Shown here in pieces: positions 55,345-64,000 of a DNA stretch of 64,000 nt. The DNA comes from DATFNI01 sp963787205. Lineage in GTDB: Bacteria; Bacteroidota; Rhodothermia; Balneolales; DATFMH01. A program made the translations under genes and the position numbers. Location: positions 197,726 to 261,725 of the forward strand of contig CAWBCD010000009.1 of the NCBI GenBank assembly GCA_963787205.1, given 5' to 3'. Positions within the stretch are counted from its first letter, which is position 1. Every line of letters begins with the position of its first letter. Under the pieces are notes generated by a model. It made no database searches. It had not been told where the DNA came from and was given only the letters and a program-made list of their open reading frames with translations.

Positions 55345-56352
55345 ATGGCTGATTCACCATTTTCTGATATGAATATGTCCGGAAATATCAAGGGATTCCG
55401 GAAGAATGCAGGTCCTATTATCTTCGGAATTATCATACTGGTTCTGATTTTCTCTAGTATCTATACTGTTGGTCCCGAGGAGGTTGGGGTTGTTCTCAGA
55501 TTTGGCAGGTATACCAGAACTGCTGAGTCAGGTCTCAATTTCAAGATGCCTTTCGGAATAGAAGAGGTGCAAAAGTTGCCGGTTGAGCGGCAGTTGAAAG
55601 AGGAGTTCGGTTTCAGAACATTGCGCGCTGATGTACAGACCCGTTACAGCCAGGAGAATTTTGAAGAAGAATCTCTGATGCTGACAGGCGATCTTAATCT
55701 GGCTGAAGTGGAATGGGTCGTTCAATACAGAATCAATGATCCATACAAATATTTGTTTAAAGTAAAAGATCCGCAGCAGACGCTGAGGGATGTTTCAGAG
55801 TCTACAATTCGCCAGGTCGTGGGAAATCGCACCGTAAATGAAGTGTTGACTATTGGTCGCCAGGCCATTTCCACAGCCGCAGAAGCGAGGATGCAGCAAC
55901 TCTGTAATGAATACGATACGGGTATTAAGATAGAACAGGTTGTTTTGCAGGACGTGAATCCGCCGGATCCGGTGAAATCATCCTTTAATGCTGTGAATGA
56001 GGCACAACAGGAGAAAGAGCGCCTGATCAACGAGGCCCTTGCTGACTACAATAAATTTATACCCAGGGCAAAAGGCGATGCACAGGCAGTCATTCAGGAA
56101 GCTCAGGGATATGCGATCGACCGTGTAAACCGTGCAGAAGGAGATGTCGCGCGCTTCAACTCATTATATACGCAGTATATAGCCGCACCTGAAGTGACCC
56201 GCAAACGGATTTACCTGGAAACAATGACTAAAATCCTGCCGAAGATAGGCCAAAAGATAGTGATAGATGAGAATGGGAAAAACGTAATACCTCTATTACA
56301 AATGTCGGACAAAACGGTATCACAATTACCTGCAGGAGGAGCACAGAAATGA
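55345..56352 (+). CDS. hflK: HflK, SPFH membrane protein
   Basis: A 335-residue band-7/prohibitin protein. A membrane helix lies near 28-46 (PIIFGIIILVLIFSSIYTVG), then SPFH domain (VGPEEVGVVLRFGRY, EEFGFRTLRADVQTRYSQ), and a coiled-coil region with ALADYNKFIPRAKGDA. HflK and HflC form a complex that restrains the FtsH protease. An excellent ribosome site (GGAGGAGAGGGA) precedes the ATG. Overlaps hflC by four bases. Confidence 0.95.
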   Translation: MADSPFSDMNMSGNIKGFRKNAGPIIFGIIILVLIFSSIYTVGPEEVGVVLRFGRYTRTAESGLNFKMPFGIEEVQKLPVERQLKEEFGFRTLRADVQTRYSQENFEEESLMLTGDLNLAEVEWVVQYRINDPYKYLFKVKDPQQTLRDVSESTIRQVVGNRTVNEVLTIGRQAISTAAEARMQQLCNEYDTGIKIEQVVLQDVNPPDPVKSSFNAVNEAQQEKERLINEALADYNKFIPRAKGDAQAVIQEAQGYAIDRVNRAEGDVARFNSLYTQYIAAPEVTRKRIYLETMTKILPKIGQKIVIDENGKNVIPLLQMSDKTVSQLPAGGAQK

Positions 56353-57296
56353 AACATCTTAGAAATTCCATTCTAATTTTAGCAGGTGTATTGGTCGTCA
56401 TTGTGATTATCGATGGCACTTACATCGTTAATGAGAGTCAGCAGGTAGTCATCACACAATTTGGCAAACCGGTTGGTGAGGCAGTTACTACGCCGGGGAT
56501 TAATTTTAAATTGCCGTTTATCCAGGATGCCCATTTTTTTGATAAGCGTTTCCTGGAATGGGATGGCGATCCGAACCAGATTCCGACAGAAGACAAAAAG
56601 TTTATCTTCGTTGATACATACGCACGCTGGCAAATTACCGATCCGCTTCAGTTTTATAAGCGTGTTCGTGACCAGAGAGGTGCACAAAGCCGGCTGGATG
56701 ATATCCTGGATGGTGAAACACGAAATGCGGTTGCTGGTAATCAACTGGATGAGCTGGTAAGAACTTCAAACAGAACTCCTCAGCAAAGCAATGATTTTGC
56801 AGGCGAGGTTGAGGAAACACTGGATAGTATCAGTGTTGGGCGCGACAAGATCCAGGGTCAGATTCTTGAAAAAGCCAATACCCTCACAAATGATCTTGGA
56901 ATACGGGTGTTGGATTTCCGAATCAAGCGAATTAACTATGTCGAGGAAGTCCGAAAGAAAGTGTATGATCGTATGATTTCAGAGAGACAACGCATCGCTG
57001 ATAAATTTAAATCAGAAGGTCAGGGTGAGGCTTCCAGAATCAGTGGAGAGAAAGAGAAAGAGTTGAAACGTATACAGTCTGAAGCCTATCGTCAGGCAGA
57101 GGATATAAAAGGTAAAGCGGACGGACAAGCTGCAGAAATTTATGCGAAGGCATATAACAAAACTTCACAGGCCCGTGGTTTATACAGCTTCTTAAAGTCT
57201 ATGGAGAGTTATGAGAAGACGTTTGATAGCCAAACAACTATTCTTATCTCCACAAAAAGTGAATTTTATAAATATTTAATGAAGGATCTTCCGTAG
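56349..57296 (+). CDS. hflC: HflC, SPFH membrane protein
   Basis: A 315-residue partner of HflK with an N-terminal helix (LRNSILILAGVLVVIVIIDGTYIV), an SPFH domain (ESQQVVITQFGKPVGEAVTTPGINFKLPFIQDAHFFDKRFLEWD) and a long charged coiled coil (RISGEKEKELKRIQSEAYRQAEDIKGKADGQAAEIYAKA). The ATGA overlap with hflK shows translational coupling. No ftsH is in the window. Confidence 0.96.
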   Translation: MKHLRNSILILAGVLVVIVIIDGTYIVNESQQVVITQFGKPVGEAVTTPGINFKLPFIQDAHFFDKRFLEWDGDPNQIPTEDKKFIFVDTYARWQITDPLQFYKRVRDQRGAQSRLDDILDGETRNAVAGNQLDELVRTSNRTPQQSNDFAGEVEETLDSISVGRDKIQGQILEKANTLTNDLGIRVLDFRIKRINYVEEVRKKVYDRMISERQRIADKFKSEGQGEASRISGEKEKELKRIQSEAYRQAEDIKGKADGQAAEIYAKAYNKTSQARGLYSFLKSMESYEKTFDSQTTILISTKSEFYKYLMKDLP

Positions 57297-57533
57297 TAGA
57301 GGCTCTTATATAGTAGACGTTTTGTTGTTAGATTGCTTTTTTTCTGCATTCAGACAAGTTTAGAAAGCATTTTTGCGAGCCTGTATGAAGGAACGTTTCT
57401 GTGTGTGATTACGATTAAATGCATGGTAACACAAAGATTATATCTTTCTAAGTACCTTGCTCTAATGAGGGCGCGATCGTAGTATTGTAAAAGCATCAAT
57501 AAATATATGCAAATTTAAAGGGGAACATCATTG

Positions 57534-59939
57534 ATGAAAAGCTACAGACTAAGCTTATTAATAATTATAGGATTGATGATCGGGTTTGCTTACCCGACAA
57601 ATGCACAGCAGGTTTACACAGCCAGTATGTCTGGTATAAATGAAGTACCGGCTGGTAAATCTCTGGGATCGGGAACTGTACATGCAGTTCTCAGAGGTGA
57701 TTCGCTTAAGGTTTATGGTTCATTCAGTAACCTGACCGGCGATTATACAGCTTCTCATATTCATATGGCAGCAGCTGGAGAAAACGGCAATGTCGTGTTT
57801 CCACTGGATCCGACAGTTGATACGGATAAAAAAGGCGGCACATATGATTCTTTGAACAACAAGTTTAAACTCACCGCCGCTCAAAAAACCACTTTGATGA
57901 ATGGCGGTTATTATGTGAATATTCATTCAACAGAGTATGCCGGAGGTGAATTACGGGGACAGTTATTTTCTGATGGAAATAAAGCTCCAACAGCCTCGGC
58001 GCTTACAAGTCCGGCTGACGGTTCCAGTATCACAGTTCAGGGAGCCGGTACCGATTCTCTCAAATTTGAATGGAGCCAGGCTACTGATCCGGATAATAAT
58101 CCCGTTTTTTATGTTTGGCAGATTTCACCACTACCTACATTTTATACGGTTCCGCTGGAACAAAGTGTAGGTATGTCGACGGATGCATCGATGGATAAGG
58201 CGTCTATAGACGAATTATTACAGGCAGCTTCGGTGCCCTATGATGGAGATATCAACCTGTACTTCAGGATTTTTACAACCGATGGAAGCATGGTCACTCA
58301 GGGTGCTACGGGAACATTAACGTTTAAACGTGACACCGTACTGTATTCTGTTGAACAAGCACACAATGCCCCGAGCGGAACTCATGTAACGATCGATGGT
58401 ATCGTGACCCGTGCCTACGGTGCGTATACATATATGCAGGATACCACAGCCGGGATGACGTTACGCCAGACCAGCGGTTCATTTAATGATGCCGTTGCTA
58501 ATGGAGATGTGAAGATGGGCGACATGATTCGTGTCAATGGTAACATTTCCGAATACAACTCATTAAAAGAAATCAACGGATCTGATCTTCAGGACTTTAA
58601 GGTTATGTCACGCAATAACATGTTGCCTGATCCCATGAATATTACACTCGGTGATCTGAAGGATCACGGTGAGATGTATGAGGCAATGTTAGTGCATATT
58701 TCCGGGTTGAAGGTTGACGGGACAGGCACATTTACTGAGAGTACCAGTTATAAGGTGACTGATGCTACAGATAATACTGGTGATATTGTTTTGCGCACGC
58801 CGTATGCATCCGATGGTACAATAACCGGAGCTTCGATTCCTCCGGATTCAACTGTTTTTGACGGTGTAATCGGCCAATATTCAAAGGATAATCCAAGTGC
58901 TGGTTACCAACTCCAGGCCGTTTTAGCTACCGATGTTTATAAACCGGCGTATGTTCAGGCAATCCACAATTCTCCGGATCCGGCCGCAGACACTGTCGAT
59001 GTATACATTAATGGATTACTGACCTTAAAGAACGTGGCTTATCAACAGGCTACCGGGTTTATGGAAATGCCCGGTGATCGTGAGCTGAATCTAGGATTGG
59101 CACCTGCACACAGCATGGGTGCCAGTGATACTGTCAAGAACGTAATGACTACACTCACACCGTCTGAAAATTATGTTGTGGTTGTTGACGGGGTCATTCA
59201 ATCCGATTCGTTCGAACCGAATCCCGATGGTGTTTCAACTGGACTTAGTGTTCTTGTCAAGGATATGGCTCGCCAAAAAGCCAAGACAAGCGGTAATGTC
59301 GATTTCTTCGCAGTGCATGGCGTACCTGATGCACCAGCTGTAGATATCAGTACCAATGAGGCAGGATCTTTGGTCTCGAACGTGAAGTTTAATGACATGA
59401 CTGATTACTTCTCTGTTCCTGCCCAGGAATATACTTTTAACTTGACTGCTTCTGAAACATCAACACCACTGGTTTCATACAAGGTTGATTTATCAGGCGT
59501 CGGTGATACGGCAGCTGTTGTTGTGGCCTCAGGATTTATGAATCCGAATAAAAATCAAAATGGTCCCGGATTGCAATTGTTGGTCGTACTTCCCGATGGT
59601 ACTGTTCTTAAACCGCAAATTGACACACCGATCGAGAAGCAGCCATCAGCTCAGATACCAAGCAAGTTTGCCGTAATGTCGAATTATCCGAACCCGTTTA
59701 ATCCGACTACAAATTTACGGTTCAATCTTCCTCAGAATGCGGACGTGAGACTAACAGTATTCAACATACTCGGTCAAAAGGTCTTTGATCAAAATCTTGG
59801 CCATATGTCGGCAGGATTCCGGAAGCAGGTTTCATTTGATGCCTCACGCTTGTCATCAGGTGTTTATCTTTACCGGTTTACAGCTCATGCTGCATCCAAA
59901 GTGTTCACAGGTATGGGCAAGATGACACTCATAAAATAA
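57534..59939 (+). CDS. Secreted CHRD and DUF4397 protein with C-terminal sorting domain
   Basis: An 801-residue exported protein. The signal peptide is KSYRLSLLIIIGLMIGFAYPTNAQ. A CHRD domain follows (~25-145, YTASMSGINEVPAGKSLGSGT through GELRGQLF), then a fibronectin-like and an OB-like segment, two DUF4397-type repeats (YVQAIHNSPDPAADTVDVYINGL and VDFFAVHGVPDAPAVDIST) and a C-terminal sorting domain (SNYPNPFNPTTNLRFNLP...SGVYLYRF). ATG 57534 is preferred to TTG 57531, with AAAGGGGAA about 10 bases upstream. A cell-surface or matrix role is likely; its ligand is unknown. Confidence 0.92.
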   Translation: MKSYRLSLLIIIGLMIGFAYPTNAQQVYTASMSGINEVPAGKSLGSGTVHAVLRGDSLKVYGSFSNLTGDYTASHIHMAAAGENGNVVFPLDPTVDTDKKGGTYDSLNNKFKLTAAQKTTLMNGGYYVNIHSTEYAGGELRGQLFSDGNKAPTASALTSPADGSSITVQGAGTDSLKFEWSQATDPDNNPVFYVWQISPLPTFYTVPLEQSVGMSTDASMDKASIDELLQAASVPYDGDINLYFRIFTTDGSMVTQGATGTLTFKRDTVLYSVEQAHNAPSGTHVTIDGIVTRAYGAYTYMQDTTAGMTLRQTSGSFNDAVANGDVKMGDMIRVNGNISEYNSLKEINGSDLQDFKVMSRNNMLPDPMNITLGDLKDHGEMYEAMLVHISGLKVDGTGTFTESTSYKVTDATDNTGDIVLRTPYASDGTITGASIPPDSTVFDGVIGQYSKDNPSAGYQLQAVLATDVYKPAYVQAIHNSPDPAADTVDVYINGLLTLKNVAYQQATGFMEMPGDRELNLGLAPAHSMGASDTVKNVMTTLTPSENYVVVVDGVIQSDSFEPNPDGVSTGLSVLVKDMARQKAKTSGNVDFFAVHGVPDAPAVDISTNEAGSLVSNVKFNDMTDYFSVPAQEYTFNLTASETSTPLVSYKVDLSGVGDTAAVVVASGFMNPNKNQNGPGLQLLVVLPDGTVLKPQIDTPIEKQPSAQIPSKFAVMSNYPNPFNPTTNLRFNLPQNADVRLTVFNILGQKVFDQNLGHMSAGFRKQVSFDASRLSSGVYLYRFTAHAASKVFTGMGKMTLIK

Positions 59940-59960
59940 AATTCAGTAGTACTGCAAAAA

Positions 59961-59992
59961 AAGCCCCGGTTCAAATGACCGGGGCTTTTTTT
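59961..59992 (+). terminator. Bidirectional terminator after the CHRD protein gene
   Basis: AAGCCCCGGT (59961-59970) and ACCGGGGCTT (59978-59987) form a perfect stem with A run before and T run after, serving this gene and possibly the convergent kinase gene. Confidence 0.85.
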
Positions 59993-60023
59993 ATGCAGTT
60001 GATTCTAAGGTAGATTCGCAGCT

Positions 60024-61406
60024 TTATTTATTTTGGTCCGGTATATCCTGCATTAATTCATGATGTGTAAACGACCCGCTTTTATCAAAAAAATGAGGCC
60101 GTTCAGACATAATATAATTATCGATAATTTCCCGGCTTTTTGTGGTATTGACTCGTGCATGGAGCTTCATCAGCATGGTATATAAACCGAGATGGACCCG
60201 AGATGCATAAACAAAATGTCGTGAACCGACAGGTTCATCAAAGGTGGTCGCTTTTTTTATATAGTAGCCTATTTCATCTTTGAAGTTGGAATCTCCAAAA
60301 TCAAACTGGTCGTATCGATACGGCTTGGTAAATGCTCGACCGAAACTCCTGAAGAACTCAAAATTCTTTTCATCGTTCTCTTCTGAATAGGCTCCATATC
60401 CAAGGATCTCAAGCTTATGGAACAGTTCTGCTAACTCAGTCTTATCGTTGTGAAGATGGGCTGGAAGAGCATACATATAGTAAAAGAAGAAATCACGTGG
60501 AAATTTTTTAACACATCCAAAATCCAGCACTCCCAGTTTCTTGTCTGGCGTAAAAAGAAAATTGCCGGGATGTGCGTCCGCATGAATAGTATGAGACTCG
60601 TTGATCTGATCATGAAAGAAATTCCAGAGCAACTGTCCAAAGTGATCTCTTTCTTGCTGACCCGGATCGGTTTTCAAAAACTCCTCCAGATGCTGACCGG
60701 TAACAAAACTCATGGTTAGGATTTTATCTGTTGATAAATCCCGATACCAACGAGGTGTAATCAGATGATCACTGGTGTATCGATCAGCATAAAATTCAAT
60801 CTCTTTACCTTCATGGAGGTAGTCGGTTTCCTCCAGCAGCTTGTTGCCTACCTCATCGAAATATTGACCGATATCACCCTTTACCATTCTGTTGAAAATG
60901 GCACGGGCCATAGAAAGGTCCGATGAAATTGTGTCACGGATATGAGGGTACTGAATTTTGACGGCTGCATTCTTGCCGTTTTGTAATGTACCCTGGTGTA
61001 CCTGACCGATGGACGCAGCGGCAATGGCATTTGTCTCAAATGATTTAAAAAGTTGCTCCGGATACTGTCCCAGTTCCTTTTTGATAATACTTCTAACGAG
61101 TGCCTTATTGATCGGTGGAACACGGTATTGCGCCTGGCTCATGATATTGATGTATTCGTCAGGAAGCAGACCGCTGTAATCCATACTCAAAGATTGTGCA
61201 ATTTTCAGAGCCGTGCCCCGGAGCTGCGTGAATTCACTGTAAATGGCAGCAGCATTTTTTTCATTGAGATGCTTCTTTTCTTCAAAGTTGACATTCCTGT
61301 TGACCAGTTTGTTTAAATGATATTTTGCATAGTTGGTACCGACTTTGAGTCCGGCTTTTGCAAAATGACGGCCACGGTCGAATTTGTTGGATGGAAAATC
61401 ACTCAT
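60024..61406 (-). CDS. ABC1/UbiB-family atypical kinase
   Basis: A 460-residue kinase-like protein. The ATG at 61406 (MSDFPSNKFDRG) starts it; it overlaps the TetR-like gene by eight bases. Family motifs: GTALKIAQSLSMD (KxxQ motif region), the Ala-rich loop IAAASIGQVHQG, Lys in AAVKIQYP, HADAHPGNFLF (catalytic loop) and LGVLDFGCVKKF (DFG). Members often act in quinone or lipid metabolism; whether this one phosphorylates anything is unknown. Co-expressed with the regulator upstream. Confidence 0.9.
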   Translation of the reverse strand: MSDFPSNKFDRGRHFAKAGLKVGTNYAKYHLNKLVNRNVNFEEKKHLNEKNAAAIYSEFTQLRGTALKIAQSLSMDYSGLLPDEYINIMSQAQYRVPPINKALVRSIIKKELGQYPEQLFKSFETNAIAAASIGQVHQGTLQNGKNAAVKIQYPHIRDTISSDLSMARAIFNRMVKGDIGQYFDEVGNKLLEETDYLHEGKEIEFYADRYTSDHLITPRWYRDLSTDKILTMSFVTGQHLEEFLKTDPGQQERDHFGQLLWNFFHDQINESHTIHADAHPGNFLFTPDKKLGVLDFGCVKKFPRDFFFYYMYALPAHLHNDKTELAELFHKLEILGYGAYSEENDEKNFEFFRSFGRAFTKPYRYDQFDFGDSNFKDEIGYYIKKATTFDEPVGSRHFVYASRVHLGLYTMLMKLHARVNTTKSREIIDNYIMSERPHFFDKSGSFTHHELMQDIPDQNK

Positions 61407-62097
61407 TAGGTAAAATATTTGCGAAAAATTGTTTGAGAGTATTTGTAAAGGGCATAAGTGTCGCGAGTTTGCTGTTGCTAGCAAGAAATGTTATCAGATC
61501 AATTGTTTTGTCCGGCACAGAATTCGTCAAAACTTCATCAGTAAGCGCTGTGATTTTATCCACCAGGGCCATTGTTTTTTCTTTCTGTGGACTATCGTCA
61601 TCCAGTCTATAAGAAACGATCCACATACTTGTCCGGCCGAGTATTCGGTAAAGAGGAGTTCCGGCAATACTCTTATTGAAAGAGGGAATGCGTTCATCGT
61701 CGTCGATGAATGAGCGATATAACTGCTCAATATGATCCTGGAATCCGGTTTTCATCCAGGCATGGTATATATATCTGAGATAGGTTTGTCTGACGAAAGT
61801 CTCTTGTTCATCGAGAATATCAAACAAGGTATACAGGAAATTGGAGATCTTTTCGGCGGTCGTGAAATCTCCAAAATCCTGAATATCAGAAATCATTTCT
61901 ACATACTGCGATACAGTCCATTCATAATAGTAGCGTATTGCAGAATATTTGCTCTCGAAATATCGTCGAAAGTCTTCTTCTGTGACATTGGCCTCTTCCA
62001 AAAGGATGTCCGAGGTGAACCTTATACGATCTGTTGTATAGATACCAATTGCTGCATCTATCACTCTTAATTTGATCTCTTGTTCCTGCTCAGTCAT
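61399..62097 (-). CDS. TetR/AcrR-family transcriptional regulator
   Basis: A 232-residue TetR-type protein. The N-terminal helices are EIKLRVIDAAIGIYTTDRIRFTSDILLEEANVTEEDFRRYFESKYSAIRYYYEW, with the FTSDILLEEANVTEEDFRRYF stretch in the helix-turn-helix position, followed by an all-helical ligand domain. The 3' end overlaps the kinase gene by eight bases, so the two are one transcript. An inverted repeat in its leader (62135-62158) may be its operator. The ligand is unknown. Confidence 0.85.
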   Translation of the reverse strand: MTEQEQEIKLRVIDAAIGIYTTDRIRFTSDILLEEANVTEEDFRRYFESKYSAIRYYYEWTVSQYVEMISDIQDFGDFTTAEKISNFLYTLFDILDEQETFVRQTYLRYIYHAWMKTGFQDHIEQLYRSFIDDDERIPSFNKSIAGTPLYRILGRTSMWIVSYRLDDDSPQKEKTMALVDKITALTDEVLTNSVPDKTIDLITFLASNSKLATLMPFTNTLKQFFANILPNE

Positions 62098-62488
62098 AAA
62101 AATGCTATTGCTGATTAAACCGTAAGGTGATGAACGAATGAGTCATAAATTTCATTCGAGACTCCTTGCCGCTATTCAAACGAAGAGAACCTGCGCTTAA
62201 TTTTAGGATCAATATGAATTCAATAAAGTTATTGTACGCGAGGTGGAAAATATTGAAGACGCATAATTCATTTTAAGGAATAAGCGTAATTAAGTTGCAA
62301 ATGAATATTAAGAATAGTCATTTGTTTTTACAGATGTTAAAGCTTGTATGATTATATTTTCAAAGCATATAAAATCTGTATTTCGCAAAAAATGATCCCA
62401 ATTTGATGCCGTTGTATTGATTGGTTCACGGCGATTTGATATCGTTGAAGCGAGTCAAATAATAACGAAATATCGTTGGGATTGAGGA
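62098..62488. other. 391-base divergent gap between regulator genes
   Basis: AT-rich sequence with no supported gene. It contains the inverted repeat at 62135-62158 near the TetR-like start and a near-direct repeat (ATATCGTTG with GATATCGTTG, about 62440-62478) just before the other gene. Promoters for both genes should lie here. Confidence 0.6.
62135..62158. promoter_or_regulatory. Candidate TetR operator
   Basis: CGAATGA (62135-62141) and TCATTCG (62152-62158) form an inverted repeat separated by ten bases, 38 bases upstream of the TetR-like gene start. TetR-type regulators often repress their own promoters through such palindromes; binding is not shown. Confidence 0.4.
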
Positions 62489-63829
62489 ATGATGAATAAT
62501 AGCAATAGCGCTTTTTGGCGTGAAGTGTTGGATTTTGTTCCATATTTAACACTGCTTTTTCGTATTGAAGAAGACGAAAGTGCGCATGTAATATTTGCGA
62601 ATCAGGAGATTCAACACCAGCTTCTTTATCGTCCCCAGGACTATGTTCTGGAAGGCGAGTCGGATACGGGAGTAAAGAGGGATCTTGATAGTCTTATTGA
62701 CAAGATTGCTGATCAGAGTCATCGGACACAACGCGAAAAAGAAATGCAATGTGAGCTTTACGACCGGCAAGGCAATGTTCATGCCTACTCTTTCGATTTT
62801 CGAATTTTCCAGACCCGTGTAGGTAGGACAAATCTGATTCTTGTAACACTCATGCCCGAAACCAACGGTACGAGCGGATCCAGTAGGAAAACGAAACTGC
62901 CGGAACTGCCACGAAGAGTTGGCTTGCGAAATGTATGGCAATCGGATGTTATGCAAGCGATCTTGGATAAAATTCCAGAATACAGGTTACGGGGTAGTAA
63001 TCTGTTAATCCGGGGCGAGCATGGAACTGGTAGAAAAACATTGGCAAGATACCTGGCTGAACACTTGTCTGGTCATAATGATGAGATATTCGAATTTCAT
63101 CTTGATAAATCTGAAGACAAACAACGTGAGCAACTGTTTGGGGAGGAGAGCCATGGTAGCAACCTTTTGGGAAATCTGAGTAAGTCTCCTGAATGGCAAC
63201 AATCGCCTGTCATCTGCCTCGTTATTTCCGATTTGGCTGAATTAAGTGAACTGAATATCCACCGTCTTGCCGGAAGTATTCGTCAGCGGAACGAACGCAA
63301 AGTTCGAACCCGGATCATCGCGATCTCAGAAGTGCCTCTTGAGAAAATCGTTGACCGGCTGGGGTCGTTGTATTATGAGTTGAATTTTTATCCCATCCTG
63401 ATGCCGGGGCTTAAACATCGGAAAGAGGACATCAGGGTAATTGCACGAAATTGGCTGGAGCATGCAGCAGAAGCCATCGGGCTCGAAAATTTGACGGTAT
63501 CTGAGAAAGAGTTGGCCAAACTCGGGGAATATGAATGGCCCGGAAATTTTTCGGAACTTTTTCATGTGTTGCGACAATCTCTGCTCTCAGCTGATGGAGG
63601 CCTGGTCCATTTTCGGACGGGGCAATTAAGGGCATTAAGTACCATTGGGAAAGATTCGGGCGAAGAAATTGCAGACATTCTGTCGTTTGATGAAATGAAC
63701 CGTAGGTACCTGAAAAAGGTTCTCGAACTTACTGATGGAAAGATTTACGGCAATGATGGGGCCGCTTCCTTATTAGGCTTGAAGCCCACTACATTGCAAA
63801 GCAAGCTGAAGAAACTTAAGGTAAAATAA
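62489..63829 (+). CDS. Sigma-54-activator-like regulator lacking GAFTGA, Fis-type HTH
   Basis: A 446-residue protein. The N-terminal ~130 residues look like a PAS-type sensor. Residues ~145-360 align with the AAA+ domain of sigma-54 activators (Walker A GEHGTGRKT near 174-182, LFGEE) but the GAFTGA loop is missing (ESHGSN at that place), the Walker B Asp-Glu is VISDLAEL, and the arginine-finger stretch FREDLFYRLN reads GSLYYELN. The C-terminal YDGAASLLGLKPTTLQSKLKKLK-like end is an FhlA-type Fis helix-turn-helix. It most likely binds DNA without driving sigma-54 (inferred). Confidence 0.88.
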   Translation: MMNNSNSAFWREVLDFVPYLTLLFRIEEDESAHVIFANQEIQHQLLYRPQDYVLEGESDTGVKRDLDSLIDKIADQSHRTQREKEMQCELYDRQGNVHAYSFDFRIFQTRVGRTNLILVTLMPETNGTSGSSRKTKLPELPRRVGLRNVWQSDVMQAILDKIPEYRLRGSNLLIRGEHGTGRKTLARYLAEHLSGHNDEIFEFHLDKSEDKQREQLFGEESHGSNLLGNLSKSPEWQQSPVICLVISDLAELSELNIHRLAGSIRQRNERKVRTRIIAISEVPLEKIVDRLGSLYYELNFYPILMPGLKHRKEDIRVIARNWLEHAAEAIGLENLTVSEKELAKLGEYEWPGNFSELFHVLRQSLLSADGGLVHFRTGQLRALSTIGKDSGEEIADILSFDEMNRRYLKKVLELTDGKIYGNDGAASLLGLKPTTLQSKLKKLKVK

Positions 63830-63890
63830 AAGCTTATAGAACTAGGGTAAATTGAGACCGTCAAAGCGGCATGAAGAAAAGGTAATTTAT

Positions 63891-63933
63891 AGGTAATATT
63901 ACCTTGACATAGGAAGGAAAGCTGTCGTATATT
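63891..63933 (+). promoter_or_regulatory. Promoter with overlapping palindrome, for a gene beyond the window
   Basis: TTGACA (63904-63909) and TATATT (63928-63933) with an 18-base spacer resemble a sigma-70 promoter. The perfect palindrome AGGTAATATTACCT (63891-63904) overlaps the -35, and a half-copy AGGTAATTTAT lies just upstream (63880-63890). This looks like an operator controlling the next gene, outside the window. Confidence 0.5.
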
Positions 63934-64000
63934 TCATATCCGGCTGGAAAAATAAAGCAAAAAAATATCCAGTTGAGTTTGACACGTATTAGTAATTATC

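Overview
The window looks like chromosome from a member of the Bacteroidota/Rhodothermota/Balneolota side of the FCB group. The evidence is C-terminal sorting domains with the PNPFNPTT signature on two secreted proteins, a Bacteroidota-type Tgt without the zinc cysteines, a DnaK typical of the group, DUF4199/DUF2085-type membrane proteins, HflK/HflC, and frequent TTG starts. Placement near Balneolota/Rhodothermota is inference. Nothing looks like a plasmid, prophage, CRISPR array or complete insertion sequence.

Layout. 1-2225: 3' two thirds of a 23S rRNA, then 5S rRNA and a terminator. 2419-8013: envelope polysaccharide genes (a GT2/sugar-transferase fusion, a WcaJ/CpsE-type phosphoglycosyl transferase and a polyprenol-phosphate mannosyltransferase-like enzyme), with tgt on the opposite strand between them. 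8131-15514: a tightly packed ten-gene run with short gaps or overlaps, accA - thioesterase - nadC - DUF2085 - DUF4199-like - CPBP protease - DUF2007 - cdsA - dipeptide epimerase - yfcH-like, mixing lipid, NAD and wall metabolism. 15710-21276: a large beta-propeller lipoprotein diverging from a BatA/VWA membrane protein and a small membrane protein. 21317-30269: hflX, a CBS protein, a very large exported TPR protein directly followed by aroA, then hsp20 and dnaK.

30339-35895: small metabolic genes (Nudix, hypothetical, GNAT, core-MetE-like, cupin, Gfo/Idh/MocA, MDR oxidoreductase). 35954-43935: two tandem copies of an adaptor-permease-permease cassette of the MacA/MacB type, with no ATPase and no outer-membrane channel in the window; a conserved upstream block was kept with both copies. 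44338-47258: redox genes (transhydrogenase-like flavoprotein, Mn/Fe superoxide dismutase, bacilliredoxin). 47340-51780: a decaying, repeat-rich patch with a broken subtilisin-like protease, two TolB-like propeller lipoproteins, a leftover tail of a third, and several palindromic repeats. 51789-57296: a tricorn-type protease and hflK-hflC. 57534-59939: a secreted CHRD/DUF4397 protein with a sorting domain. 60024-63829: a TetR-like regulator overlapping an ABC1/UbiB kinase gene, then a regulator shaped like a sigma-54 activator that has lost the residues needed for that job. The window ends in a promoter for a gene outside it.

I did not find an obviously new defence or mobile system. The most interesting items are the duplicated ATPase-less efflux cassettes with their shared upstream block, the sigma-54-activator-like protein without GAFTGA, the glycosyltransferase fusion with a degenerate second catalytic domain, and the palindromic repeats.
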